Below are positions 24,171 through 34,149 of a DNA stretch of 64,000 bases, piece by piece. Source of the stretch: Dyadobacter sp. CECT 9275 (GTDB taxonomy: Bacteria > Bacteroidota > Bacteroidia > Cytophagales > Spirosomataceae). Under the pieces are notes generated by a model. It had not been told where the DNA came from. It did no database searches and saw nothing but the letters and a program-made list of their open reading frames with translations. The stretch covers positions 2,418,001 to 2,482,000 of the forward strand of contig NZ_CAJRAF010000002.1 in the NCBI RefSeq assembly GCF_907164905.1, read 5' to 3'. Both the position numbers and the translations under genes were made by a program. Numbering within the stretch: the first letter of the stretch is position 1; each line of letters begins with the position of its first letter.

Positions 24171-27100
24171 ATGTTATCAATCTCATTAAAACGGCCGATT
24201 TCAATCCTGGTACTGGTTGCCGGGCTGATCGTTTTCTCGGTCATGTCCGCAACACGGATACCCATCGACATTTTCCCGCGACTTAATTCGCCCGTGATTT
24301 ACGTGATCGAGCCCTATGGGGGTATGTCGCCCGCGCAGATGGAAGGTTTTTTTGCCACCCGTATGCAGGATCAGTTCCTGTACATTGGCGGAATCAAAGA
24401 AATTTCCAGCCGGAGCGTGCAAGGGCTGACGGTGGTAAAGCTGGCTTTCTACGAAGGCAGCGACATGGCACAGGCTGCGGCCGAAGTGGCCATTCAGGTG
24501 AACAGGGCCATGAAATTTTTCCCACCCGGCGCCTTACCTCCGCAGGTGGTCCGGTACGATGCCTCTTCTGTACCGATCGGGGATTTGGTGTTCAGCAGCA
24601 AAACGCGCTCGCTGAAAGAAATCCACGAACTGGCCGTAACCAGGATCAGGCCTTTGTTTTCAACCGTACCAGGCCTCACCGCGCCGCCGCCCATTGGTAC
24701 CAATTCCAGAACGGTGGTGATCAACCTGGACCCTCAAAAAGCGCGCAGCCTGAACATATCTCCCGATGAAGTAGTGGAAGCCCTTGCGGCCAACAATGCC
24801 ATGACCCCATCGGGAAATATCCGCATCGGCGATAAATCCTTTATCACAACGCTCAATTCCCTTGAGGAGCAGGTAGCTGACTTCAATCAGATCCCTGTAA
24901 CGACCTCGGGGCACCGGACGGTATTTTTAAAAGATCTTGCCAATATACAGGATGGCTCGGACGTCACCGCCGGTTATGCAATAGTCAATGGCAGCCGCTC
25001 TTCCTATATACCGGTCGTAAAAACGGCAGACGCCTCCACCTGGGACGTTGTCACCGCTCTAAAAGCCAAACTGCCCGAAATGAAGAGTTTATTACCGGAC
25101 GACATCGAAGTTAACTACGAGTTCGACCAGTCTGTTTTTGTGATCAATGCCGTTAAAAGTCTGCTTTTCGAAGGAGGTCTCGGGGCCATCCTGACGGGGC
25201 TGATGGTACTGTTGTTTCTGGGCGACTGGCGGTCATCCGTAATTGTGATCATCACCATTCCCGTTTCGATTATTGCTGCTGTATTATTTCTAAGCCTGGC
25301 CGGGCAGACGATCAACATCATGACCCTGTCGGGATTGGCACTGGCCATTGGTGTACTGGTGGATCAGGCAACGGTGACAATCGAAAATATTCACCAGCAC
25401 CTGGAAATGGGCAAGCCCAAAAAACAGGCGATCTATGATGCCTGCCAGGAAGTTGCTTTGCCTTTGCTGCTGATCCTGCTTTGTATCATCGCCGTATTTG
25501 CCCCCTCTTTTATCATGAGTGGCGTGCCGAGGGCTATGTTTCTCCCGCTATCCCTGTCGATTGGCTTTGCTATGACGGTGTCCTATTTTCTTGCGCAGAG
25601 CCTTGTGCCTATACTGGCCAACTGGATGCTCAAAGAGCATCAGGAAACAATCCATACCAGCGAGGCACCCAAATCTCCAACACGCTTCGACCGTGTCCGC
25701 GAAGGCTTCATGAGACAGAACCGTAGATTATTGCGGAGTAACCGTTTGATCGTTGTGGTGTATCTGATCCTAATCTTCGCACTGGCAGGAGCTGGTTTTA
25801 TGCTGATAGGGAAAGACATGCTCCCGCAACTGAATTCCGGACAAATGGTAATCCGTCTCAAAACGCCCGACGGAACCCGCCTGGAAAGAACGGAAGAAAA
25901 AGTCAACGAACTGATTACACTCGTGGACGAGGTTGCGGAGGGTCATCTGGCGGTTTCGTCGGCCTATGTGGGCGTTGTCCCTACCAACTATGCCACCACC
26001 AACCTGTATGTGAGTACGAGCGGATCGAATGACGCGGTCATTAAAGTGGGGCTGGACCGTGATTACCATACCAATATGCAAGATCTTAAAGAAAGAATCC
26101 GCGACGCGGTCAAAGAGCAAATGCCGGAAGCCACTTTGTCCTTCGAACCAGCCGACCTGACGGAGAAATTAATGAGCGGAGGTGCATTTACACCGATCGA
26201 AGTGCAGGTGGCAGGCCGGGATATGAAACAGATCGAAACCTATGCCAACAAATTGGTAAATGGTTTGTCCGCCATAGATCACCTCCGCGATGTACGCATT
26301 GTTCAGCCGCTGAAATTTCCGGTGATCAACATCAAACTGGATCGTCAGAAACTTGCCGTCATGGGACTCAATTTACAGCAGGCCGCACGTTCGATCACCG
26401 CATCGACTTCTTCCAGCCGCTTTACGGAGAAAAATCAGTGGCTTGATCAGAAGGCTGCCTACACCTATCAGGTACAGGTGCAGATACCTGAGTTTGCTAT
26501 GCGGAATCTTTCGCAGTTACAGGAAATCCCCCTGGTAGCAGGGCAGGTCAGACCGGTGTTGGCCGACGTAGCAACTTTTTCAATTGACACGCTTCCCGGG
26601 GAATATGCCCGTCTCGGCCCTCGGCGTTTTGTAACGGTTTCGGCCAATCTTCATCATACGGACTTGGGTACGGCAACAAGTGCTGTGGAAAAGGTGATCG
26701 CCGGGCTTGGTGAAACCCCCAAGGGACTGATCACCCAGGTGAAAGGAATGTCTTCGTTACTTACTGAAACCCTGGATAGCCTGCAGCTCGGGCTTGGCAT
26801 TGCGATCATCGTCATTTTTCTTTTGCTCGCCGCCAATTACCAGTCCATGAAATTGTCGCTGGTCATTCTTTCGACCGTGCCCGCGGTGATCGTAGGTTCG
26901 ATCACTCTTTTGCTTTTGACGGGAAGTACCCTCAACCTGCAATCTTACATGGGCATCATCATGTCCACCGGAATCTCGGTTGCCAATGCGATCCTGATCG
27001 TCACCAATGCCGAACGGCTCCGCTGGGAATACCGTGACGTTGGCCGCGCCGCCTTGGATAGCGCCGGGCTTCGCCTGCGCCCCGTACTGATGACCAGCTT

Positions 27101-27377
27101 TGCCATGATTGCCGGTATGGTCCCAATGGCCTTGGGGACCGGAGAAGCCGGTGAGCAGGTGGCCCCTCTGGGCCGTGCTGTCATCGGTGGATTAATTGCG
27201 TCCACACTGGCTGCACTTTACATCGTCCCTCAGGTTTACGTATGGCTGCAAGGCAAAACTGCTTTTGAAGACCCTTCACTTTTACCTGATCCGGCTCAAG
27301 TACCTCACATCAGCGTTCATTCCAATGGAACCTCTTATCCCGATCAATCGTCAAACTATGAAAAACATACTATTTAG
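24171..27377 (+). CDS. RND efflux permease
   Basis: A 1068-residue RND-family proton-driven pump with the usual two-fold arrangement: TM1, a large periplasmic loop, TM2-6, TM7, a second loop, TM8-12. The opening residues (I-S-L-K-R-P-I-S-I-L) and internal repeats such as G-V-L-V-D-Q-A-T-V-T-I-E-N in TM4 (about 395-408) are typical. In AcrB-type pumps the TM4 motif has two adjacent aspartates; here it is Asp-Gln, so only one acidic residue is present, as in some metal-type or less-studied RND groups. The long periplasmic loops fit multidrug or metal pumps. The CusA methionine cluster is not obvious, so I leave the substrate open. The last 20 bases overlap the adaptor gene. Confidence 0.93.
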   Translation: MLSISLKRPISILVLVAGLIVFSVMSATRIPIDIFPRLNSPVIYVIEPYGGMSPAQMEGFFATRMQDQFLYIGGIKEISSRSVQGLTVVKLAFYEGSDMAQAAAEVAIQVNRAMKFFPPGALPPQVVRYDASSVPIGDLVFSSKTRSLKEIHELAVTRIRPLFSTVPGLTAPPPIGTNSRTVVINLDPQKARSLNISPDEVVEALAANNAMTPSGNIRIGDKSFITTLNSLEEQVADFNQIPVTTSGHRTVFLKDLANIQDGSDVTAGYAIVNGSRSSYIPVVKTADASTWDVVTALKAKLPEMKSLLPDDIEVNYEFDQSVFVINAVKSLLFEGGLGAILTGLMVLLFLGDWRSSVIVIITIPVSIIAAVLFLSLAGQTINIMTLSGLALAIGVLVDQATVTIENIHQHLEMGKPKKQAIYDACQEVALPLLLILLCIIAVFAPSFIMSGVPRAMFLPLSLSIGFAMTVSYFLAQSLVPILANWMLKEHQETIHTSEAPKSPTRFDRVREGFMRQNRRLLRSNRLIVVVYLILIFALAGAGFMLIGKDMLPQLNSGQMVIRLKTPDGTRLERTEEKVNELITLVDEVAEGHLAVSSAYVGVVPTNYATTNLYVSTSGSNDAVIKVGLDRDYHTNMQDLKERIRDAVKEQMPEATLSFEPADLTEKLMSGGAFTPIEVQVAGRDMKQIETYANKLVNGLSAIDHLRDVRIVQPLKFPVINIKLDRQKLAVMGLNLQQAARSITASTSSSRFTEKNQWLDQKAAYTYQVQVQIPEFAMRNLSQLQEIPLVAGQVRPVLADVATFSIDTLPGEYARLGPRRFVTVSANLHHTDLGTATSAVEKVIAGLGETPKGLITQVKGMSSLLTETLDSLQLGLGIAIIVIFLLLAANYQSMKLSLVILSTVPAVIVGSITLLLLTGSTLNLQSYMGIIMSTGISVANAILIVTNAERLRWEYRDVGRAALDSAGLRLRPVLMTSFAMIAGMVPMALGTGEAGEQVAPLGRAVIGGLIASTLAALYIVPQVYVWLQGKTAFEDPSLLPDPAQVPHISVHSNGTSYPDQSSNYEKHTI

Positions 27378-28461
27378 TGGCTTGTCAGTGGCTCTAAGTT
27401 TAGCCTTTTTTTCCTCCTGTTCCTCATCGGAATCGGCTGAAAACGCTTCAAAAAATAAGAAAAAGAAATTTACACCCACCTATCAGTTTGGCACGGTTTC
27501 AAGCCAGAAGGTAGGGCAGGAAATCCAGTTACCAGGGGAATTCCAGCCGTTTCAGGAAGTGAGTATCTACCCGAAAGCGGATGGTTTTGTTGAGAAAGTA
27601 CTGGTAGACCGGGGATCCAACGTTCGGAAAGGCCAGGTGCTGATGGTACTGGAGGCCCCCGAAACAGAAGAGCAACTCGTTGCCGCAAGGTCCAATTACC
27701 TCAAAGCACAGGCTATGCTGGTGGGGAGTAAGGAACATTACCGTAGGCTGGTATCCGGCAGCAAAATTTCCGGGTCAGTATCGGCACTAGATCTGGAAAG
27801 TGCAAAAGCACGTATGATGGCCGACAGCGCCGCTGCCATGGGCGAACAGGCGAATTTTGGCGCCCTGACCAAAATTAAGTCCTATCTCGTGGTTCGTGCA
27901 CCATTCGACGGCGTAATCACAGAACGGAACGTGCATCCCGGTGCACTGGTAGGGTCGGGTGTGAGACTGTCGGGCCCCATGCTCATGCTTCAGCAGCAAA
28001 ACCGCCTCAGACTCGTCGTTGACATTCCGGAAACGTACAGCCTGGGTGTTAAAAATGGCAAAGAGGTGACGTTTGAAGTCAATGCCATGCCAGGCAAAAA
28101 ATTCCATGGAAAAATCAGCCGCCGTTCAGGCAATATGAGCGAAAAATTCCGTTCCGAAACGGTTGAAATTGACGTGGACAACGCCGGAAAAATACTTAAA
28201 CCTGGCATGTTCGCTGAAATAAGCATGGCTTCCGATGGTACGGCAGGTGCTTTGGCAGTTCCAGGTTCGGCCATTCTCACATCAACAGAAAGACAATATG
28301 TGGTACGGGTACAAAATGGTGTTGCGGAATACGTAGAAGTTAAAACAGGGCAGCAGTCCGATACGCTGACGGAGGTTTTTGGTAATCTGCATGTGGGTGA
28401 CAAGATCGTTACCAACCCAAGAAATGACCTTAAAAACGGGGCTAAACTTGCGGTAAAATAA
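27358..28461 (+). CDS. RND efflux periplasmic adaptor, lipoprotein
   Basis: A 367-residue membrane-fusion/adaptor protein that bridges the RND pump and the TolC channel. I start at ATG 27358, where a signal peptide with lipobox (F-F-S-S-C) begins; the upstream open frame (to 27196) is the overlapping end of the pump gene in another phase. The biotinyl-lipoyl-like halves (V-D-R-G-S-N-V-R-K-G-Q-V-L near 85-97, and V-R-A-P-F-D-G-V-I-T), an alpha-hairpin and a beta-barrel region follow in HlyD/AcrA order. Gene order TolC-pump-adaptor puts the adaptor last, the reverse of the common adaptor-pump-TolC order. A terminator follows at 28487. Confidence 0.92.
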   Translation: MKNILFSGLSVALSLAFFSSCSSSESAENASKNKKKKFTPTYQFGTVSSQKVGQEIQLPGEFQPFQEVSIYPKADGFVEKVLVDRGSNVRKGQVLMVLEAPETEEQLVAARSNYLKAQAMLVGSKEHYRRLVSGSKISGSVSALDLESAKARMMADSAAAMGEQANFGALTKIKSYLVVRAPFDGVITERNVHPGALVGSGVRLSGPMLMLQQQNRLRLVVDIPETYSLGVKNGKEVTFEVNAMPGKKFHGKISRRSGNMSEKFRSETVEIDVDNAGKILKPGMFAEISMASDGTAGALAVPGSAILTSTERQYVVRVQNGVAEYVEVKTGQQSDTLTEVFGNLHVGDKIVTNPRNDLKNGAKLAVK

Positions 28462-28486
28462 CATAATTCAAGTATTTTGTTAAGCC

Positions 28487-28535
28487 AAAGGGCAATCTAT
28501 TCTCCGATTTGGGAAGTAATAGTTTGCCCTTTTTG
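28487..28535 (+). terminator. Rho-independent terminator of the efflux operon
   Basis: AAAGGGCAA (28487-28495) pairs with TTGCCCTTT (28524-28532) and is followed by Ts. It lies 25 bases after the adaptor stop. Confidence 0.75.
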
Positions 28536-28631
28536 CTATTCTGCGAATGATACCCCTTGCTTGAAAAACGCCAGCATACCTATTCACTTTCTCAATTATT
28601 ATATTCATAATCAGCACAATAGAATAACTCT

Positions 28632-28669
28632 CTGCGTTATTTTATAAATATATCAAAAAAATAACGCAG
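28632..28669. repeat. 12-bp perfect inverted repeat upstream of ECF sigma gene
   Basis: CTGCGTTATTTT (28632-28643) and its exact complement (28658-28669) flank a 14-base AT-rich loop. It lies 112 bases before the sigma start, so it could be an operator or a second terminator; no T-run follows on the plus strand. Confidence 0.55.
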
Positions 28670-28780
28670 TTTGCTGGGACTTTTTCCGGCTTAGCGGTCT
28701 TTCTATTAAATCCCGGTAGATTGAGTAACCAAATCGTACATTTATAGTATAACCAGTACCGTTAGAAGATATCGCCCCCG

Positions 28781-29359
28781 ATGATCAGGATAGAAGGTAG
28801 TCAAAAGGCTGAAGACCATCTGCTTCTTCAAAGCATGAAGAATGGTAGCAGTATTGCCTTTGACGCTATCTATGAAAAATACTGGGAGAAGCTGTACAAC
28901 GCTGCCTATAAACGACTGAATGACGAAGATTACGCGAAGGACATTACGCAGGATATATTTTTACAGCTATGGCAGCGCAGGGAGGAGCTTCAGATTGAGC
29001 ATTTGCAGACATACCTGTATACGGCGGTAAGGAATAATGTATTCAAGTATCTTGAAAAGGAACAGCGGTATACGCCCGTAACTACCTTGCTCGAACAGCT
29101 TAGTGCCGCATCGGACAAGACGGATGCCTCGCTGCTTGGAAAGGAATTTATGGCCAGTTTCGAAGCCCTGATCAGGACGCTCACGCCTTCACAGCAGGAA
29201 ATTTTCAGGATGAGATATCATGAGGATTTGGGTACATTCGAAATCGCTAAAAAACTGAATATAACACGCAAAACGGTTCAGAATCAGCTCCATAGAAGTA
29301 TTGCGCAGCTCAGGCATTCCTTTGGGTTATTTGTGTATCTGATAACAAGTATTTTTTAA
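28781..29359 (+). CDS. ECF RNA polymerase sigma factor (PUL-associated)
   Basis: A 192-residue sigma-70-family factor with only regions 2 and 4. Region 2 (about 27-95) has F-D-A-I-Y-E-K-Y-W and A-K-D-I-T-Q-D-I-F-L-Q-L-W. Region 4 (about 125-180) has L-T-P-S-Q-Q-E-I-F-R-M-R-Y and the helix-turn-helix T-F-E-I-A-K-K-L-N-I-T-R-K-T-V. It begins the operon sigma-FecR-SusC-SusD-(BNR-4). In this family, substrate binding by the STN-bearing SusC is passed through the FecR anti-sigma to free the sigma factor, which activates its own locus. Confidence 0.94.
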   Translation: MIRIEGSQKAEDHLLLQSMKNGSSIAFDAIYEKYWEKLYNAAYKRLNDEDYAKDITQDIFLQLWQRREELQIEHLQTYLYTAVRNNVFKYLEKEQRYTPVTTLLEQLSAASDKTDASLLGKEFMASFEALIRTLTPSQQEIFRMRYHEDLGTFEIAKKLNITRKTVQNQLHRSIAQLRHSFGLFVYLITSIF

Positions 29360-29433
29360 AAGTTCTTGTGGGATTTTTTAGTCTTTACCGGTCTTATCAT
29401 ATATAAGACAAAAAACGCCTTGTGCTTAATCCG

Positions 29434-30624
29434 ATGAACAAAGAAGATTTTTTTATCATCCTGAACAAATACAATCAGGGAACAGCGTCCAAAGAGGAAG
29501 AAAGTTTTCTTTTCGCGTATTACAAGCTTTTTGACCTGAACGAGGATATACTGGATAAGCTTGACAAGGATTCAAAACAGTATCTCAAAGAAAGTATCAA
29601 GCAGGAAATTGACAGGAAGGTGCAGTTTTCTGCCCATACCCGCTCCTTGGAAACGGAGCCCGGCTCCGGGAATTATTATCTAAAATGGCTTACCGCCGCC
29701 ATGCTGATCATGGTCAGTTCGCTTGGGTATTTCTTTTACAACCGTTCTGCTGACAAACAGATGGCCACCCCGCCGGTTGTTCAAAAAAAGCAGGAGAAAA
29801 TCGTGCCCGGTACAAACCAGGCATTACTTACCCTGGCGGATGGTAAGGTGATTGTGCTTGGCAGCCAGGCCAACGGGGTGCTGAGCGAGCAGTCGGGGGT
29901 TTCGGTTCGGAAATTAAAGGACGGGCAGCTGGTTTATGAAATGAAGGAAACTTTGATTGAGAATCCGGTTCTGAACACGGTCAGTACGCCCAAAGGTGGC
30001 CAGTATCAGCTGCTGCTGGCCGACGGATCAAAAGTCTGGCTCAATGCGGCCTCGTCTATCCGGTTTCCTTCCGCGTTCGGATCAGCTGAACGCCTGGTGG
30101 AAATAACCGGGGAAGTCTATTTTGAAGTTGCACCCGACAAATCGAAACCTTTTAAGGTTAAGTCTGAAAATCAACTGATTGAGGTACTTGGCACTCGGTT
30201 TAATGTAAACACCTATCCGGATGAAACGTCCTCGAAAACCACGTTAATTGAAGGAAAGGTAAGTATTTCAAAACTGACCGCGCAGGGCCAGGCAGATGTG
30301 CGCGGTAGCCGGATCATGCAACCGGGGCAGCAGGCAAGCGTCCATAAAAGCAAGCCTGATATTCACCTGGAATCTGTTGATACAGAGCAAGCCATCGCCT
30401 GGAAAAACGGGTACTTCAAATTTGACAAAGCTGACATACAGACCGTTATGCGCCAGATATGCCGGTGGTACGACGTAGAGGCCGAGTATCGGGGAAAATT
30501 GAGTACAGATCTGTTTGCAGGGGAAATTAACCGGGATGAGGACGTCAACAAGGTGCTCAGGATACTCCAGCTGAGCAATGTAGATGTACAGATCAAAGGA
30601 CGGAAAATTATTATATCCAATTAA
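29434..30624 (+). CDS. FecR-family anti-sigma factor
   Basis: A 396-residue FecR protein that links the sigma factor at 28781 to the SusC at 30664. A cytoplasmic N-terminal segment (1-80) binds sigma, a single transmembrane helix is at about 83-102, a periplasmic FecR domain follows (about 165-295: L-A-D-G-S-K-V-W-L-N-A, G-E-V-Y-F-E-V) and the C-terminus (about 325-396) is DUF4974, the part expected to meet the STN domain of SusC. I use ATG 29434; an in-frame GTG four codons earlier is possible. The sigma gene ends 74 bases upstream. Confidence 0.93.
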   Translation: MNKEDFFIILNKYNQGTASKEEESFLFAYYKLFDLNEDILDKLDKDSKQYLKESIKQEIDRKVQFSAHTRSLETEPGSGNYYLKWLTAAMLIMVSSLGYFFYNRSADKQMATPPVVQKKQEKIVPGTNQALLTLADGKVIVLGSQANGVLSEQSGVSVRKLKDGQLVYEMKETLIENPVLNTVSTPKGGQYQLLLADGSKVWLNAASSIRFPSAFGSAERLVEITGEVYFEVAPDKSKPFKVKSENQLIEVLGTRFNVNTYPDETSSKTTLIEGKVSISKLTAQGQADVRGSRIMQPGQQASVHKSKPDIHLESVDTEQAIAWKNGYFKFDKADIQTVMRQICRWYDVEAEYRGKLSTDLFAGEINRDEDVNKVLRILQLSNVDVQIKGRKIIISN

Positions 30625-30663
30625 CTATCGCATTGAATAACCTTACACCAATACATTCTGAAT

Positions 30664-33600
30664 ATGTGGCCAAACATCTATCGACGCGTTCGTAATTCAA
30701 AAAGACCTGCACCTCCGGGTCATTTAAAGGCAGTAAAACTGACATTTATTTTTTGTCTTGCCTGTTTCTTCAATCTGAGTGCAAAAGGGTTTTCGCAGAG
30801 TATTACGCTGAAAGCCGAAAATATGCCGCTGGAAAAAGTACTTATTTCCATTGGCAAGCAAAGCGGGCATTTTTTCTTTTACAAATACAATGAAATAAAA
30901 GACGCGCATCCGGTGACGCTCCAGCTTAAAAAGGCCACTCTGCAGGATGCTTTAAAAGAAAGTTTCCGCGGCCAGCCGTTTGGGTTTACGATTGACAATA
31001 AAACCATCATTGTCAACAAAATACAACCGGTGCAGGCACCCGCACCCAAACCTGTGCGCAAGGAAACAACCGGAAGTGTGGTCGACCAGAACGGAAACCC
31101 ACTGCCTGGCGCTGCCATCCGGGTGAAAGGTTCGGATCAGGCGATGATATCCGATGATGCAGGGATGTTTTCATTTGCAGATCTCAATGAAGGCGCCGTG
31201 CTGATGATCAGTTACACGGGATTTGTAGCGCAGGAAGTCCGCGTGTCGTCGGGTGCACCCCTTCGCATCGTGATGGCTGAAGATAGCCAGAGCCTGAATG
31301 CCGTGGTGGTGATCGGGTACGGCACGCAGGAAAGGAAAGACGTTACGGGGGCCATCAGTTCCATGAATGCCGAAAAAATAAAGGACCAGGCGGTATTCAC
31401 CGTGGACAATGCCATGGCGGGCCAGATGGCGGGCGTTCAGGTGAGCCAGGCAACAGGTGCGCCAGGCGGAGGTTCTTCGGTTCGTATCCGTGGAGCGGGC
31501 TCACTGAGCGCGGGCAACGATCCCCTGTATGTGGTCGACGGGTTTCCGGTAACCAACGATTTCAACCAAACCAATAATCCACTCAATACGATTAACCCGG
31601 CCGATATTGCTGATATACAGGTATTAAAGGACGCTTCAGCAACGGCCATTTATGGTTCTAGGGGATCCAACGGTGTGGTGATCATTACCACTAAATCCGG
31701 GAAAAGCGGGACCTCCAAAATTGACCTGACGATAAACACCGGGATCCAGAAAGTGGAGCGGTACCTGGATGTGCTCAATGCGGCAGAATATGCCAGCTAT
31801 CTCAACGAAGCCCGCAACAACGCGTGGGTCAACTCCGGGCCAGGCAGGAGTGCATCGGATCCTAACTCGGCGAGAACGAATAATGTGATGTACCTGCTGC
31901 CAGACATGATCAAAGATCCGGCCTCGCTGGGTAAGGGAACGGACTGGCAAAAGGAAATCTACCGGTCGGCTTCCATGCGGAATTACCAACTGAATTTTTC
32001 GGGTGGCAACGATAAAACAAAATATTTCCTGTCGGGGGGGTATCTTAGCCAGGAGGGTGTCATCATCAACTCGGATCTCAAAAGGTATTCTTTTCGTATC
32101 AATGTGGAGTCGGACGTGCATAAAAGGGTGAAAGTGGGCGCAAACCTGACTCCGTCCTATACCTTCAATAACCTGGTCAATGCCGAGGGCAACTGGCAGG
32201 CGGGAGGTATCGTGCAGTCGGCCATTACAGCAGCCCCTTTCCTCACACCTTACGACAGTGAAGGTAATTATACCAAAATCACCGGACTGGGAATAGGCAC
32301 GAGCGAAGTAGACAATCCGGTGAAGCTGGCAAAAGAGTCGTACTACAAACAGGGTACCTTGCGCCTGCTCGGAACGGCCTTCGCCGAAATCAGTATTCTG
32401 GACGGCCTGACTTTCAAAACGCTGGTAGGTACCGATTTCAGAAACTTCCGTGAGAATATTTTCAGCCCTTCTATTGTGAACCCGAACAGCGTCAATGCTA
32501 CGAAGGTCCCAACCGCAACAGCCGTTACTTCTGAAACCAAAAACTGGCTGGCGGAGTACACGCTGAGTTACCAGAAGAAATTCCAGAAACACGCTATCAA
32601 CGCGCTGGTGGGTTATACGGCGCAAAAAGAGTACATCGATTACAGCAGCACCGCCGGTACCAATTTTGCCAATGACCAGATCAAAACCATGAATGCCGCC
32701 GGGCTGATCACCAGCGCCATCACAACCCAGGAAGAATGGGCACTGATATCTTACCTTGCCAGGCTTAACTATTCTTATGCCGACAAATATCTTTTCACAG
32801 CCACTTTCAGGAGAGATGGTTCCTCCCGTTTCGGTGCAGACAACAAATGGGGCTTTTTTCCGTCTGTCTCTTTGGGATGGAGGTTATCGGAAGAGAATTT
32901 CCTTAAAAACGTCAGCTGGCTGAGCGAACTGCGCCTGCGCACAAGCTATGGTCTGACGGGAAATAATTTCATCAGCAACTACGGGCATATCGGCCTTACT
33001 GGTATTGAGAATTACATTTTTGGCGGTAGTGGCGGCTCAATCATCAACGGGACCAGGCTGACAAACATTCCCAACAGCATGCTCGGGTGGGAGAAGAACA
33101 ACCAGCTGGATGTCGGCTTGGAAGTAGGTTTGCTTAAAAACCGTATCTCCATGTCTTTGGATTACTATATCAAAAATACCTCGGACCTGCTGCTCAACGT
33201 ACCTGTCCCAACTTTGACAGGCTATGCCACAGCGCTTCAGAATATTGGTAAGATTCGTAACAAAGGGCTCGAATTTACTTTTCTGAGCCGCAACCTGGTG
33301 AACCAGCTCAAATGGACGACGGATTTTAACATTTCCACCAATAAAGTTAAGGTATTGGCTTTGGGACCTGACGGTTCGCCGATTATTTCCCGGCAGGCCA
33401 CTTCGGCCAATGCTCCCACGCACATCACCGAGGTAGGTTCAGAGCCGGGTAGTTTTTATGGCTATAAGGTTGTTGGGGTGTACCAAAATGCTGATGAGGT
33501 AGCCAATTCGCCGAGTATTGCCGGAGAGTCCAAACCGGGCCATCTGAAATTTGCGGATGTTGACGGCGATGGAAAAATTACCAGCACCGACCGTACCAAA

Positions 33601-34137
33601 CTGGGTAGCCCGTTCCCTGATTTTACATACGGGATGACCAATACCTTTGCATACAAAAGCCTCGATTTTTCTTTTTCATTGCAGGGTGTGCAGGGATTTG
33701 AGGTACTGAACATGGCCAGAAGATATTATGGCAACTATGCAGGCTCTTACAATGTACTCAGAAGTGCATCGCAGGGATGGCGTTCGGAACAGGAACCAGG
33801 CAACGGCACCTCTCCCATGGTGGACAGAAACTTCGGTGCACTGCCAGGTAGCAACCTGGTCAACAACGTTACGTCTGCATTCATAGAAGACGGCTCCTAC
33901 CTGCGCGTCCGTAACATTACCCTGGGGTATAAAATTCCGGTTGCACGGATCACGAAATCGAAAATCACCAACGCGCGGATCAGTTTCAGCGTGCAGAATG
34001 CATTTACCTTCACCAAATACGAGGGTTATAACCCCGAGGTGAGCGTACAGGGTGGCAGTACGCTGGTTCCTGGTGTGGACGCGGGAGGTTATCCGCTCGC
34101 ACGCACATTTATGCTTGGATTAAACTTGGGCCTCTAA
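30664..34137 (+). CDS. STN-domain SusC/RagA-family TonB-dependent receptor
   Basis: A 1157-residue SusC-type transporter with a signalling extension. After the exported N-terminus (cleavage near residue 45, G-F-S-Q) comes an STN domain (about 48-118: I-T-L-K-A-E-N-M-P-L-E-K-V-L), then a carboxypeptidase-like domain (T-G-S-V-V-D-Q-N-G-N-P), the V-V-V-I-G-Y-G-T-Q signature near 214, plug motifs (P-L-Y-V-V-D-G-F-P; K-D-A-S-A-T-A-I-Y-G-S-R-G) and the barrel. The STN domain contacts FecR in the periplasm, so the protein is both transporter and sensor. It follows fecR by 39 bases and precedes SusD by 12 bases. Confidence 0.95.
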   Translation: MWPNIYRRVRNSKRPAPPGHLKAVKLTFIFCLACFFNLSAKGFSQSITLKAENMPLEKVLISIGKQSGHFFFYKYNEIKDAHPVTLQLKKATLQDALKESFRGQPFGFTIDNKTIIVNKIQPVQAPAPKPVRKETTGSVVDQNGNPLPGAAIRVKGSDQAMISDDAGMFSFADLNEGAVLMISYTGFVAQEVRVSSGAPLRIVMAEDSQSLNAVVVIGYGTQERKDVTGAISSMNAEKIKDQAVFTVDNAMAGQMAGVQVSQATGAPGGGSSVRIRGAGSLSAGNDPLYVVDGFPVTNDFNQTNNPLNTINPADIADIQVLKDASATAIYGSRGSNGVVIITTKSGKSGTSKIDLTINTGIQKVERYLDVLNAAEYASYLNEARNNAWVNSGPGRSASDPNSARTNNVMYLLPDMIKDPASLGKGTDWQKEIYRSASMRNYQLNFSGGNDKTKYFLSGGYLSQEGVIINSDLKRYSFRINVESDVHKRVKVGANLTPSYTFNNLVNAEGNWQAGGIVQSAITAAPFLTPYDSEGNYTKITGLGIGTSEVDNPVKLAKESYYKQGTLRLLGTAFAEISILDGLTFKTLVGTDFRNFRENIFSPSIVNPNSVNATKVPTATAVTSETKNWLAEYTLSYQKKFQKHAINALVGYTAQKEYIDYSSTAGTNFANDQIKTMNAAGLITSAITTQEEWALISYLARLNYSYADKYLFTATFRRDGSSRFGADNKWGFFPSVSLGWRLSEENFLKNVSWLSELRLRTSYGLTGNNFISNYGHIGLTGIENYIFGGSGGSIINGTRLTNIPNSMLGWEKNNQLDVGLEVGLLKNRISMSLDYYIKNTSDLLLNVPVPTLTGYATALQNIGKIRNKGLEFTFLSRNLVNQLKWTTDFNISTNKVKVLALGPDGSPIISRQATSANAPTHITEVGSEPGSFYGYKVVGVYQNADEVANSPSIAGESKPGHLKFADVDGDGKITSTDRTKLGSPFPDFTYGMTNTFAYKSLDFSFSLQGVQGFEVLNMARRYYGNYAGSYNVLRSASQGWRSEQEPGNGTSPMVDRNFGALPGSNLVNNVTSAFIEDGSYLRVRNITLGYKIPVARITKSKITNARISFSVQNAFTFTKYEGYNPEVSVQGGSTLVPGVDAGGYPLARTFMLGLNLGL

Positions 34138-34149
34138 TCAAAAGTGATC

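Larger units (their letters stand above)
28462..28780. other. Intergenic region with terminator and second hairpin
   Basis: The 319 bases between the efflux operon and the ECF sigma gene hold a rho-independent terminator (28487-28535), a 12-bp perfect inverted repeat (28632-28669) and the presumed sigma-operon promoter in the last 100 bases. No small gene was seen. Confidence 0.6.

Noticed and set aside
31636..32625. 329-codon minus-strand frame opposite SusC
   Set aside because: Long because of SusC codon use. Product rich in Arg/His/Cys with no domain.
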